Shown here in pieces: positions 24,059 through 36,026 of a DNA stretch of 64,000 nt; positions within the stretch are counted from its first letter, which is position 1, and every line of letters starts with the position of its first letter. Source of the stretch: Mucor racemosus. Its lineage: Eukaryota; Mucoromycota; Mucoromycetes; Mucorales; Mucoraceae. Below the pieces are notes generated by a model. It saw nothing but the letters and a program-made list of their open reading frames with translations, ran no database searches and was not told where the DNA came from. Both the position numbers and the translations under genes were made by a program. Where the stretch lies: assembly GCA_027405735.1 (NCBI GenBank), contig JAPEHQ010000012.1, forward strand, positions 930,001-994,000. The letters run 5' to 3'.

Positions 24059-26376
24059 ATTTAAAGAGAGATTATGGAAAACGAAATGCAATTGTTCGTC
24101 ATGACTTTTTTCATCTTGTTTATATATACACTGTAAATCTCTCTCAGGCGCATCAGGCGTGGGAATCCAAGCGACCATTATGCAATTTGGCAAACCGATC
24201 AAGCATAAATTATTTCCTGTTGACCGTAATGCCCAAAATAATTTCCCTGTCGTATCATACGAGAATTTTAAGAGTATTTACAGGATTTAAAGGTAATTAG
24301 TAATACCATATTGTGGCTTTCAATGGGGTTTATAGTATCGAAGCCGTACATTTTATCAGTGCTTACAAAGTACTTATCTTTAGAACAATGGCTATACTAT
24401 TTCTAAATATGCAACGAGTTGTATTAAAAAAAAAAACCATAATAAAACATTAAATTTACCATGTAGAAATGAGAATTTTGTTGTAATTAAGAAAGGAAGC
24501 GATACATGTTTGATTATATACAAATGTTAAACCTAGTTTCACGTCAAAAAAATAGATTCTTGGGGTTTGCCACATACTTGGGAATTAGTTTGGTAACTTT
24601 ACATGCTTCGGGTTATGGTATGAAAATAAACTATTCAGTGATATTGGTTACTTTTCTTTTGCGAAACTTAGTCTTCTGGTTGTGATAGGCTGATTTTGAA
24701 GTATGAAAGCTAGCGTAAGTAACAAAAAAGCTCGGCTCGAGCTCGAGTGATACAAAGCTCGGCTCGTTGTCGTAAGCTTTGGTCAAGCTCGTCCAAGGCT
24801 CGGCTAGCGTAAATATTGAAGAAAGGTCAAGTTCATGTAACTCACAATCTGCATAAATCGGAGCCGAAACCGTATTTCTTCAAAATTTGGTTGCAAATAT
24901 AGCCCGTTTACATTCGACGTCTGTCACCTTTTATATTTACAATATTAAAATAAAAAAATATAAACATGTACCTGAAATGCTTTATTTAAGTATACAACTA
25001 AGTATAATTGTTTACCTTGCGTAATGAGGTAGAATAAATTCTTCAAAATATTAAGGTTGGTTTTTTACCGCTTAAAAGTCAGAGCTTTACTGACGAGTAC
25101 CTTGACGAAAAATTAGGTTACAACACTATTTTAATAACAGAAGTTGCATAATTTGCAATGTTCTACAGCATATTTCAGGTATTAAACAGTTGAACTTTTT
25201 TTTTCTTTTTTTTTCGATAATGTATCGTAAATTCTGAAATGCTTTTATAAATAAAATAGTTTTTTTTTATATTATAGGCGCATTAAATGGCAATCTGCAG
25301 AGCTTTTTTCTCTCGAGATATCTTGATTTTTGATGGAGTAATCAAAGAAATAGTATTGAAAAATGGATCGTTTATTTCAACGATGTTTTTATAGGTGATT
25401 TGGTCAAGGATTTGAAATCCGAAATCCAAAAAATCATATAAAACCTTCATTTTCTCAACGAAAAATGCGGCTACAGGAAATAAAATTAGCTTGTTCTGTA
25501 GGTAATTTTGATGTGAAAATGAAGATTAAGTTAGTTTTTTTAAATTGCTTTGAAAATTTTTGATATTTTACCCAAAAACTGTCAAAATTTCACTTGAAAC
25601 TTGTGGTAAATATTGCGAGTAAAGCTTTTATTTTAATTATATGACTAAACGCAGAATTAAATTTTGCATCTAAAAACTTTAAAACGCTATTGACACTTTA
25701 TATACAATTTATTGCGTAAAAGCGCGTTTTCGATCTTTCGATGTTTTTTGGACCAAATGCCAGATAAACTTGAATCAAATAAACTTCTTTTCTTCCTCCT
25801 CCTCCTCCTCCCCCCCCCCTCCAGACATATCTAAATATGCTTTAAACCCCCCACGATATAAATGTAAAGTGAACAACCTATTTTTAGTGTCAAACAACAG
25901 TTACAAATGCCTATCTGTGCGTCAAAGCGCTAATTATTATTTGTAAATATTGGCTAAAGCTAAGCTTTTCTGTTTTTTTTTTTTTTTTTTATTCAGCCAT
26001 ATCTAAAAAAAAGTTACCCTTAGTGGAAAGAGTTTTGTATGTGTATGTGTGTGTGTGAATTCTGTTTTTATGTTGTGCAGATTAAATTTTTTTATACTTC
26101 CAAACAGAAAATGATTATAAGATTTCTTAATCAATCAGTTTTGTGATTAATTTTACCAGGCGAGAATCAGGGTCTGCTTCGTCTTAATCTAATTATGATT
26201 AGCAAATATCAGACTCTTTCCGATCATTGGGGGCATCAATACATTATATGGTACAATAAATAACTAATGACATATAAAATCATCTTTAACTGATTATTCC
26301 TAAATATCAATAACTTGGTGTATACATGCTTTTTATTATTATTATTATTATTATTGTTATATATAAAGGTAACTTT
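24059..26376. other. Long intergenic region with decayed repeats
   Basis: No gene is supported over 2.3 kb. Near 25300-25640 there is a diverged sequence in the style of repeat A (CAACGAAAAATGCGGC, TTTTGATATTTTACCC) that may be a distant copy. A CCT/CTC-rich tract with a C run sits at 25793-25822, GT repeats at 26038-26056, and an ATT microsatellite at 26334-26355. A short GAGCTCG-type insertion at 24719-24803 is listed separately. Confidence 0.45.
24719..24803. mobile_element. Short (85 bp) insertion with 9-bp flanking repeat
   Basis: The core GCTCGGCTCGAGCTCGAGTG and following bases match 43310-43390 closely. The segment is bordered by identical CTAGCGTAA at 24710-24718 and 24804-24812. 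A duplication of 8-9 bp fits hAT- or MULE-type transposition, but no terminal inverted repeat is clear, so the class is inferred. Confidence 0.45.
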
Positions 26377-27579
26377 TCAGCATAAAATATTCTGTAAACT
26401 CATGTGCTTTGTCTCATCAGACGTTGTTGTAGTAGTTGTTGTTGCTGCTGTAGCTGACGCGGAGACTTTGTTTATTGTTGGTTCAAAATTAGTAGCAGTT
26501 GTTGCGGTTGTGCTATCTTGCTGTGGCTCCTGTGGAGGAGTTAAAGGGGTTGTACCAGTAGAAATGATAGGTGTGCCAGATTTAATGATATCCATTGGCT
26601 TTAGACCTTTTTGATGTTCCACAATAACAAGATCAGATCGTCGTTGTTCCTTATCTGTTTCTTGCTGTTGTTGCGTTTTTGTTGATGTTTGATGAACTGA
26701 AAATTGATTCGTAAATGGTTCAACTTCTTTAGGTAGCATTGATTTCTGCATTTTAACTTTAAGATGATCTCCTTTGAGTAATTCATCTCCACCGCTTTTT
26801 TCATCCAACTTTTTGACAATTTCTTTTAAATAAGAAATGTAGTCAATTGCGCTTTGCAGGATGGACATTTTATGAAGATTATCTTGTTCAACACACGATG
26901 GTATCAATTGTTTCAATTGAAGAATTTTATCATTAATTCGTTCTCTTCTCCTTCTTTCAATTGCACTATGAGATACTTTTCGTGCCTTTTCTCTTTGATC
27001 TGCTGTTGTTGCTGTATTCGTAGTGTTAATAGCGTTGCTTGGACCAAGCCCAGGTGAGCTTGAAATAGAATCATGTCTTCCAGAAGAGGAAACATAAGGT
27101 GAAGGCATTAATGTGGGTGACATTTGTAAGCTGTATGGGTGATAAAATGGTGGTGACATTGGTGATTGTTGCTGTTGTTGTTGAGGGTACATGCCTGGCG
27201 ATTCGGGATTTTTTGGTAAAATACGTGGGGTAGTTGATTTCTTTGCGCCGGTATTAGATACTTCTTGAGTTGGTGGCATAGTAGGACTCAAAAATGGATG
27301 TTGTTGAGGACTAATAGGATAGTAAATAGGTTGTTGAGGATGATACATGTGATAATAAGGTTGCTGATGTGGATGATGAACTACAGATACAAATTGACCA
27401 TTTGGATATTGCATTAATGGTGGAGGAAGTGCTACTAATGGCGGCGGCACTGATGCTGATACAGGTACAGGTGATGCTTCAGTTGCTTGACGTTTAGATA
27501 TTTGGTCTGTCTTTTCATTATCTTCCCTAACAGAGCTTCTTCTTTTGTTGGTTGTTGATGTTGATGATGATGCTGACAT
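26377..27579 (-). CDS. Basic helix-loop-helix transcription factor
   Basis: A single exon encodes 400 aa. The N-terminal half is Ser/Thr- and Pro/Tyr/His/Gln-rich, typical of activation regions. The bHLH domain starts KVSHSAIERRRRERIN and is followed by helix 1 (LKQLIP), a loop, and helix 2 (MSILQSAIDYISYLKEIV). The basic region carries the His-Glu-Arg set (H..xE...R) that contacts class B E-boxes (CACGTG), an inference from the family. No long leucine zipper follows. The C-terminus is low-complexity Thr/Ala. The start at 27579 is preferred to an in-frame ATG at 27717 because the extra 46 residues are hydrophobic leader-like sequence. It is divergent from the alpha-tubulin gene. It is similar in type to fungal Esc1-like factors; the specific orthologue is not established. 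Confidence 0.85.
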   Translation of the reverse strand: MSASSSTSTTNKRRSSVREDNEKTDQISKRQATEASPVPVSASVPPPLVALPPPLMQYPNGQFVSVVHHPHQQPYYHMYHPQQPIYYPISPQQHPFLSPTMPPTQEVSNTGAKKSTTPRILPKNPESPGMYPQQQQQQSPMSPPFYHPYSLQMSPTLMPSPYVSSSGRHDSISSSPGLGPSNAINTTNTATTADQREKARKVSHSAIERRRRERINDKILQLKQLIPSCVEQDNLHKMSILQSAIDYISYLKEIVKKLDEKSGGDELLKGDHLKVKMQKSMLPKEVEPFTNQFSVHQTSTKTQQQQETDKEQRRSDLVIVEHQKGLKPMDIIKSGTPIISTGTTPLTPPQEPQQDSTTATTATNFEPTINKVSASATAATTTTTTTSDETKHMSLQNILC

Positions 27580-28506
27580 TTTATATATAATTGAATTCAA
27601 GGCGGTAGAGATAAGAACAAACTGTAGTAAAAGAAGAAAAAGAAGAACAAGATGTATAAATAAATACGTGTGATTCCTGTATATAAATACATAAGGGGTT
27701 GGACATATTATTACCAATGATCATTTAGAAAGAAATAGCATGGATGTATTGTCCCTCGTTTAGGTAGAAATCTACACATGCTCTCACAAGTTTGCATTTG
27801 ATTGGAAGTTGATAGGGTCACGTTTCTTTAACGGAGCTAACAAATGGCAAATCACTCATAGGGCCAGACGAAATTGTCGGTGACTCAACCTTATTTATCG
27901 GACACTAAATAATTGTGCGGACAATGTAAATATAAACATAGACTGTACAAATTGGGAATAGGCGATCTAAAACGATTCAGGAACCGGTAGAAAAATGATT
28001 TCTCGCGGCCGACAACGCAAAATGAGGAATTATACAAAAATGGTTCATGATGATCCACTTACCGTTTGGCTTATGGCTTTTTTTTTTTGGAATGCCGATA
28101 GTGATGCCACATCAAAGTTACAATTATGTTACACTTTCCGTTATTGTTTAAATAAAATAAATTAAGCTTGCATAAAAATTATTTCTTTTATTGTTTAATC
28201 AAAAAAATTCAAATCATTGTAAACCAAACACACCAAACCCTTTATTATTTCTCAAAAAATCAATTAAACAACATGAAAATTAAAGTGACGTGTTGTTCTT
28301 TTTGGAGAACGAGGCAAAGGCGAGCGCGAAAAAAAAAAGCGAGATCCTCTCATTCCACAATCAATTTAATTAGGATCACAGACATTTTTTTTTCAAATTT
28401 CTCTTTTTCCTTTTTTTATATTATAATTTTTTTCGAGTTTTTTGGTACCTTAGCTTTTACCAAATTTTAACTCTTGCAAACACCTATATATTAATTAATT
28501 AAAATA
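27580..28506. promoter_or_regulatory. Divergent promoter region, bHLH factor / alpha-tubulin
   Basis: This 927-bp interval separates two genes transcribed outwards. T- and A-rich tracts lie at 28078-28089 and 28387-28440, the latter leading to the tubulin start, together with TATATTAATTAATT just before the ATG. A GC-richer patch (TCGCGGCCGACAACGC) is at 28004-28019. No specific factor site is claimed. Confidence 0.45.
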
Positions 28507-30094
28507 ATGAGAGAAGTTATTTCACTTCATGTTGGTAAGTTTTGTTGGAGAAATACTAGGTTTCTAGGATACTAAAAAAAAAGTTGTATAATAGGTCAGG
28601 CAGGTGTGCAGATTGGTAACGCCTGTTGGGAATTGGTAGGTTAATATTGGTAATAGTAATTGTATTTAATATCCTAACATCCTGCATAGTATTGTCATGA
28701 ACATGGCATCTTGCCTGATGGCCGTTTCCCCGAAGGAACCCATGTGAATGATCGTTCGTAAGTATAATATCATTTCGGGATAATGTTTAATATATTAAAT
28801 TGTTATCTCTTTTTAAAAGATTTGAAACTTTCTTCTCTGAAACTGAAGGTGGTAAGCATGTTCCTCGTACAGTCATGGTTGATTTGGAACCCTCTGTTGT
28901 TGATGAGACTCGTACTGGTGCCTATCGTGAGCTTTTCCATCCTGGTAAGTTAAGAATATTGCGTCCTAAAAAGTCTTTTTTTAATAATAACAATGTACAT
29001 ACACAGAACAATTGATCAGCGGTAAAGAAGATGCTGCAAACAATTATGCTCGTGGTCATTACACTGTTGGAAAAGAAATGGTAGATAATGTTTTAGATCG
29101 TATCCGTAAGTTGGCTGATAACTGTTCTGGTCTTCAAGGTTTTTTGGTCTTCCATTCCTTTGGTGGTGGTACTGGTTCAGGTTTTGGTGCCTTATTGATG
29201 GAACGTTTATCTGTTGACTATGGTAAAAAATCCAAGCTTGAATTCTCTGTTTACCCTGCTCCTCAACTCTCTACTTCTGTTGTCGAACCTTATAACTCTA
29301 TTTTAACCACTCACACTACATTGGAGCACTCTGATGTCTCTTTTATGGTTGATAATGAAGCCATTTACGATATTTGTCGTCGTAATTTGGACATTGAGAG
29401 ACCTACTTATTCCAACTTGAATCGCTTGATCGCTCAAGTTGTATCCTCTATCACAGCTTCTTTGCGTTTTGATGGTTCTCTTAATGTTGATTTGAATGAA
29501 TTCCAAACCAATTTAGTACCTTATCCTAGAATTCATTTCCCATTGGTAACCTATGCTCCTATTATCTCTGCCGCCAAGGCTTACCACGAGCAAATGTCTG
29601 TATCTGAGATTACCTCCTCTTGTTTTGAACCCAATAACCAAATGGTAAAATGTGATCCTCGCAATGGTAAATATATGGCCTGTTGTTTATTGTATCGTGG
29701 TGATGTTGTACCCAAGGATACCAACGCTGCTATCTCTGCTATCAAGACCAAGAAATCAATTCAATTTGTTGATTGGTGTCCTACTGGTTTCAAGGTCGGT
29801 ATTAATAATCAACCCCCTACTAATGTTCCTGGTGGTGATCTCGCTACTGTTCAACGTGCTGTTTGTATGTTGTCTAATACCACTGCTATTTCTGAAGCTT
29901 GGGCTCGTCTTGATCACAAGTTTGATTTAATGTACGCTAAGCGTGCTTTTGTTCATTGGTATGTTGGTGAAGGCATGGAAGAAGGTGAATTCTCAGAAGC
30001 TCGTGAGGATTTGGCCGCCCTTGAAAAGGATTATGAGGAGGTCGGCGCAGACTCTTTGGGTGATTCCGAGATGGAAGAGAACGAAGAATATTAA
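28507..30094 (+). CDS. Alpha-tubulin
   Basis: Five exons (28507-28534, 28595-28635, 28690-28757, 28820-28944, 29007-30094) encode 449 aa. The small 5' exons with introns clustered near the start are typical of fungal tubulin genes. The protein has the GTP-binding signature [17 protein letters not shown], the alpha-specific Glu in the [21 protein letters not shown] region and a C-terminal tyrosine (ENEEY), the substrate of detyrosination in other organisms. Alpha/beta heterodimers build microtubules. The H1-S2 loop ([10 protein letters not shown]) has no lysine at the place of Lys40, the acetylation site in animals. Codon choice is less AT-biased than in neighbouring genes, as expected of a highly expressed gene. 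Confidence 0.97.
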
Positions 30095-30445
30095 TTTATC
30101 GGTGCAATTTTTTTTTTCATTAAACTATTATCATTTAAAACTTTCATTCGTTTTATTATATCCGAGATACAGTTTGATATATTGTTAAGCATGAGCCGAT
30201 ATTTCAAGATTTCTATAACCTTTTAAAGAAACAAAAAATACTACCATAGATTTTACATGTTAAGCGTTATTTTAAACATCTCTGTGCGTTTATAATCACA
30301 ACAAAGATGCTAATTATACAGTACTGTAGAAAATGACCATCTATTATGAATGTTCTAGATAGTTTATTCATAGTAATATTGATAAAATAGATATGTTTTT
30401 AAATAAAGATTATATACAAAATCGTAACCACATATACAGTTAGGT
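30095..30445. other. 3' region between tubulin and lipase gene (convergent)
   Basis: A T run follows the tubulin stop. Near 30400 a TAAATAAAG lies on the plus strand. The two genes converge here, so this spacer should contain both polyadenylation regions. No coding feature is seen. Confidence 0.4.
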
Positions 30446-33324
30446 CTAACGGCCATGCTGATCACCCAGTACATTGCCTTCACCTCCACCCCTCGATGTA
30501 GTTCCTTTCAATCCAGCTTCTGCAACAGAATCAAATATTTGCTCTTCTGTTGATTTCCTTCTCTCCTTATTACCACTTTCCAAACTAACATTATTTTCTT
30601 GATCTTTTGTATCATCATTTTTGGAGAACGATTCCATTGCTCTTTTAAAAGCTACATCAAAATTGGTAGGAAGATGATCAAGCAGGATTGACATGCGAAG
30701 AATGAGTTCTGTAGATACTTTTTCAGGGGTGGTTCTTTCAATGACGATGCGAGATTCGTTTTTGGGGATTGGATCCAACCAGAATTGATACACGGTTCCT
30801 GCAACATACAACTAGGAACATTTAAAAATAGACATGTTATTTATTATGTTGAAATATGCTTGATAGAATATAACAAACCCTTGGATTAGACATGGTTTCG
30901 AGACACTTTTTGCGACATTCTGCAACTCTTTCAAAAGCAGTTTTCCATGTTTTGTTATCTAATTCACCTGCCCAAATTAGTTGACCAAATCCAATGTTTT
31001 TAGCAGCTTCAGCACCAGCAATAATCAATTCTTTAACGTCCATCATAGATCCATAGCTCAACTTACTGACAAAATCATCTGCAAATACAATTGATTGAAT
31101 TTGATCCTAGTACTGTATTTAGGAAATATATCCATTTAATCAGTCAAACACAAATATTACCTTGTATTTGTTTGCCAAATTAAGGCTCATTCCACAAGCA
31201 GGTGCATATCCTACACTATATATAGAGAAATCTCCATCCTTACCCTGTCTAAATTCACTGATATAGTCTTGTAACATGATGGTCAAAATAGCACTTGTAG
31301 AAGCGCCCAAACTATGGCCAACAATGTATAAAGATGTCGTGGAATGTTTGTTCACATATGCAATAAGCTTTGGCGCAATATGTCTAAAAAACCAATTTGC
31401 TGATGACTTTTTGTATGAACATGTATTAGACAATTGTAAAGGGTAGTGATATAGCATAGAATACCTTCATTCCTTTATGAACAAGACCGCCTTTCCAAGG
31501 TTCATATTCACAAACCAGATCTGTCATTGTATCAAAAGTGCTCTATAACAATAAATATCAGTTCATTGTATGCATATCATTTACCGTAAATACACATACC
31601 ATTGTGCCTCGAATACTCAATACAATAGCGTTTAATTTCCTATCTCTGGCAATAAAATAACTCGGTCTAAATGCTGCATTTGCTCTGAATTCATAAGCTA
31701 GTAGATCCTCTTTGGGAATCCCCAAATGCTCAATGATAGATAAAGCATCAGACTGAGATCTTACAGCATCTGAAAATATACCATTGCCCTTTCCAATGAA
31801 ATTTAAACCTTTCCAGCCATAAGAAGCCATAGCATATCTCCACATGTATGAAGCCATTTCAATTTCAGAGACATCTTCAACCAAATCCCATGTTCTTTCT
31901 CTGGGTAAATCATTATAGAATTTTTCTACTACATTGAATCCTGAAAGTATTTGTAAATTTGATAATTCGAATCCTTGGCCCTGTATGGTTTCAAGCAAAC
32001 GTTGAGTATATAATGTCTAATGCAGCATTTTATAACTTACAAATGCTACTAATAATTTGCCAATGGCACGAAATACTTGGTTCGTTTCTTTTGCCATAGT
32101 CCATGAACCGATGGTATCCAAGATTGGAAATGATTTTAATGTATCGTCCTCAGTGATGATAAGCTTACTGGATTTTGCTGGCTGTTGTGGTTGTTGTTGC
32201 TGTCCTCTATTCACAGGATCATTGATGCTGCTGCTTGTTGTATAACCAAAAAATGATGACACAGTTCCAAATATACCACCACCGCTAGTATTATTAGCTT
32301 TGTTCTCTTCATTTGCCAAGGTTGATGTTGTTGTAGTATTGGTACTTATGGTACTATTTGCGCGTGACACTGAATATGTCAGGGGTACTTTGTTTGATGA
32401 TAAATAAGAGTCTTTATTGACCTGTTCGTTATCAGTATCACTATCATCTGGATAATCTTCCATCACATCGTCATTGCCATCATCTTCATTAGTATCTTTA
32501 TTGTGTTCAAACTTTTTAAACTTGATATCATCATTGTTTCGTTGACTTTTCAATTGCCTTTTGAATTCTTCGTCTAACTCCTGATCCTCATTATCATCTT
32601 TATGTGTTGCGTCTATATTATCTATTGAAGTTGAAGACATTGCTCTTTTTTGTTGATCTATAAGCCAATTCATTTCCGAGAGATCGACAGACATGGCTCT
32701 TTCTGCTTCTGCTTCTGCTGGATGCTGCTCCTTTGTGAAACGATAATGATATGCAATCTCAGCTTGAATAGCGCCTACACCTGATGTCATTAATGCTTTA
32801 CGACTCACTTGTGAAGTAGCACCAAGGGATAAGTTTTTTTCCAAAACTTCATAGTAGCTTGTGAAGATTTCTGGCATGCCTTCCAAGTTCTTGAGTCGTA
32901 TTTCTGCTCTACCAACATGTTTATCCAAGAAAAATGTATTACTATCGTATAGATCAAGTTGAATTGTATCAAACAACTGATTATGATAAGTCACTTTTAG
33001 TTCAAATCCTTCGTTCCATGATCCTTGCGAATATTCAGAAATGGAAGTTTTATGATATTGATCTATTTAATAACAAATTGAAATCAGGATTATCATTATT
33101 TTATTATAGACCTCAATTGCTTCATACCTCCAAGAGTAACAGTGACATATGGACGTTTTACAGGTGAATTAAGAAAGCAACTATTAATTGTTATCTTGAA
33201 AGAATTGTTAGCCGATCATTATTACGAACAATTTAAATTTCTTTTTTACTCGTAGTGTTCCTGGTGTTAATGATGGGGAGTTTCGTCTATTTAATTTAGG
33301 TTCTTCCTTTGATGTAGCTGTCAT
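30446..33324 (-). CDS. C2 domain + class 3 lipase, diacylglycerol-lipase-like
   Basis: Eight exons (33324-33250, 33194-33128, 33062-32041, 32016-31600, 31542-31465, 31406-31161, 31106-30879, 30811-30446) encode 832 aa. Residues ~26-95 form a C2 domain (LRITINSCFL, RPYVTVTLGD, EGFELKV), which may bind membranes, perhaps with Ca2+. A long acidic/Ser/Gln linker follows. The lipase-3 domain contains SIRGTMS and GHSLGA, with nucleophile Ser585. Asp646 in ADDFV and His757 in LLDHLP sit as in sn-1-specific diacylglycerol lipases and would complete the triad. The likely reaction is release of a fatty acid from diacylglycerol at a membrane. The small 5' exons are needed to complete the C2 fold; without them the model would start mid-domain. 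Confidence 0.88.
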
Positions 33325-34349
33325 TGAGGGGTATATAAAATTAAAACGTTCAAAAAAAATTGAAAGAAAGAGTTTTCATTTCAGGAGTCAAAATTATAAG
33401 ATTATTTATCCAGATATGGGTTTGTTGGTACCACATGAACGCATGTCCACATCATGGATGAGCATCACTGTTGACGTTATCGCTGTGTATCATTGGCCGA
33501 ATTGTTATACGTCAAAATCGATACAGTCAGGCTTATGAACTTGGTCGCTTCGTAAAGCCAAATAGATACTATATATCAGAATTTGTCAATAATTAAATGA
33601 TCCTGTAGTCCATCCAGTTTTGAGTCGATTTATAATTTCAAAATACCTCTAAAATGTTCATAATCAAGCGCTTTTTATGTGTATTTCGAGGCCAACAATC
33701 TAGTTTGGCATCTTTTTTATCAATTATTACATTACTACTGAATCAAAAATTCACATTTTTTAGAAACTTAAAAGCTAGATAGAAGGCGACGCTGTGTACT
33801 GATTGTTTTACTATTAACTGCTGAATAACTAATAAAACAACTCATTCATAAAACAAAGAAAATTTTCGAGTTTCTCGCATTATGTTTTCTTCTGGTATTT
33901 ATTTGCTTACAGTTTTGCAATCCAATACTAAATATCATAAATAGGTGCGAACCACATTGCATTACTACTTCGAATATGCATAAAAAAACATTTACTTGTT
34001 AGTTTCTATAGTTGTCCATTGCCATATGTGCTGGTTTTGGTTTAGCAGTGGTGTCGAGCCGGGTTTTGCCAGCCAAATTTACTAGTATAAGCTGGGCTCG
34101 ACACCAATGCTATTTTGGTTGATTTAGCGTTATTTTGAATTTGAAATGATCTGTTTGTAATGAGTCAAGTATTCCAGTTTGATTAGTGTAACATCTTGCC
34201 CCATTTCATATATAAATACTACAGGAAAGTCATTACATGTTCCCTTGTAGGTTTATCTGTCTTGTTACCCTCCCTTTAAAATCAATTGTAAAAAAGTGAG
34301 CACCTAAATTGAGATGTTAATTTTTTGCATTAACAAGATAGATTCAACT
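33325..34349. other. Intergenic upstream of the lipase gene
   Basis: No gene is supported. A foldback at 34050-34105 is listed separately. The rest is AT-rich and unassigned. Confidence 0.4.
34050..34105. repeat. 56-bp foldback with 11-bp perfect arms
   Basis: The arms GGTGTCGAGCC (34050-34060) and GGCTCGACACC (34095-34105) are perfectly inverted around a short middle. The left 40 bp also match, as reverse complement, the right end of the SINE-like sequence near 58978-59017 (ACTAGTAAATTTGGTAGGCA, then CCCGGCTCAACACC). It may be a terminal piece or a very small derivative of that element. Confidence 0.6.
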
Positions 34350-35450
34350 GAAAGATACTCTGCATTTTTTGTTTCAGCGAAAAATATTGATTTTTCGTTG
34401 AAATAATTAAAACAAAAGTTCACATTACAGCTTACCACTATGATAACTGAGTTCCAAAATTGATTTGGAAAAAAATGATGAAAAAATCAAAATCGCTCAA
34501 TAGCTCACGAACTGCAAAGTAAGTCGGCCTAGCGTATTAAATGCTTTTTGTACAGTTTTAAATTTTGCATCCATCTGAATAAAATTCAGGCAAACATTTT
34601 TCATTAAATTTTGTGTAAAATGCAATTGAAATTTTGGAGGTTTTTTGAAGATACACATCACTTTTTATACGCATATTTAAAATATAATTAATTGAAATGA
34701 TGCGCAAAAAGATTATCTATCGATCGAGCTATTGCAGCATTTTCTAGCTGCATTTTTCGTAGAGAAAAAAAGATTTTTGTCAATTTTTTTTTCAGATTCA
34801 GAATTTTGGATGAGGGTATACAAGGGGAAAATGGACGCTAGAAATAGAGGTACCTTTTTGTACATATTTTTGAGGATATCTCTACGAAAAATCAATATTT
34901 TGAAAAACTCTAAATTGGATCCGAGAGAGCTTAACAAGCTTAATGACATGAATGCAAAAAAAATGTCGTTCAATTTAATCAATATTTTGAAACCTACTAC
35001 AAAAATTGTCAAAAAAATGAAAAAAAAATAAAAGTGCTCAGAATTATTTTATATTAAAATATGTTATAGAGCACTTTAAAACAAGTAAGTTTCATTATTA
35101 GAAAGTGTTAGTGTAGCTTAATTTTTTCTAGAGATATGAAGCCTCAAAGTTTTCATTCCATTAGCAGTGAAATACGCGTAAAAAATCTGAAACCTTAGCA
35201 CTGAAAAATTAATACCAACTGCAAAAAGTAGGATATTTCCGGATACTTGTTTTTGGATTAAAGCTGAACATCTCAGGTACATTGGCATATATTTTTTTCT
35301 TGGTGTTATTTAGTGAAAAAAAAAGTAGAGCAGGGATGAAAAATGAGACCCAGTTTTTAAGGAAAAAGCAGTGAAATTTACGCGTTTTTGAGTCTTTCGT
35401 GAGATATAAAATAAATTTAGGGATAGGTAGCATAATGCGATCAATTCATT
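34350..35450 (+). repeat. Repeat A, copy 3
   Basis: This is the best-preserved forward copy. It starts around TACTCTGCATTTTTTG and a CGAAAAAT...ATTTTTCG hairpin (34379-34398), continues through AAATTTTGGAGGTTTTTTG and a 99-codon lysine-rich frame at 34732-35031, and ends at AGCATAATGCGATC near 35443. No transposase motif or obvious target duplication is visible. Confidence 0.8.
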
Positions 35451-36026
35451 TCTATTTAGTAGTGTCTAGGGTATATCTTAAAAAATGTTTAGTATGAGAT
35501 TAGTTATAGAAAAGACAAAAGCGGACACGCTTTGATTTTGAAGATTGGAAACTACGAAAATTCAATTTTAGTCGAGTGGAAGACATGATATTTAAGAGGT
35601 ATTGTAAGAACTAGAGCAGCTTTAGTAGGTGTAAAGCCTGCATGTGGTTTACAAATTTAATGTATTGAAACTCTTATTAGATATTACACAATAAGTTCAA
35701 ATACAGAAAATGGCATACTTATACGAATCACTTTTCGATTCATGAATCTGTAACTTATATTTACGTTTATTATCTCAATTCATCACTATATAGTTTTCTA
35801 TTTTGATTTCATGATTTAAAATCGCACAATGCATGATTTTTGCTCAAATATTAACATTTCGGCTTCAAATTTCAACAATCTAGTGTAAATACGTAATTTA
35901 TTTGTTCTATTTCACTTTTATAAAAAAAAAATAAGAATAAGAAGAAATGAATGCAAAGTTTAGGATATAGGTAGTATTATTATATTTACAAAATGAAAAG
36001 AATGTTTAATAAGAAAAAAAGTGATA
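35451..36026. other. Intergenic, nothing recognised
   Basis: AT-rich spacer between repeat A and the ZIP transporter 3' end. No supported feature. Confidence 0.4.

Noticed and set aside
24059..24202. N-terminal extension of homogentisate dioxygenase
   Set aside because: A TATATATA stretch lies inside it and similarity begins at the 24058 ATG.
26315..26614. Plus-strand frame rich in Val/Ala opposite the bHLH gene
   Set aside because: It is the complement of the gene's repeated Gln/Thr codons; the minus-strand bHLH domain explains the region.
34713..35031. 99-codon frames on both strands of repeat A as real genes
   Set aside because: Both strands are open at once because of composition; copies carry frameshifts, so no gene is called.
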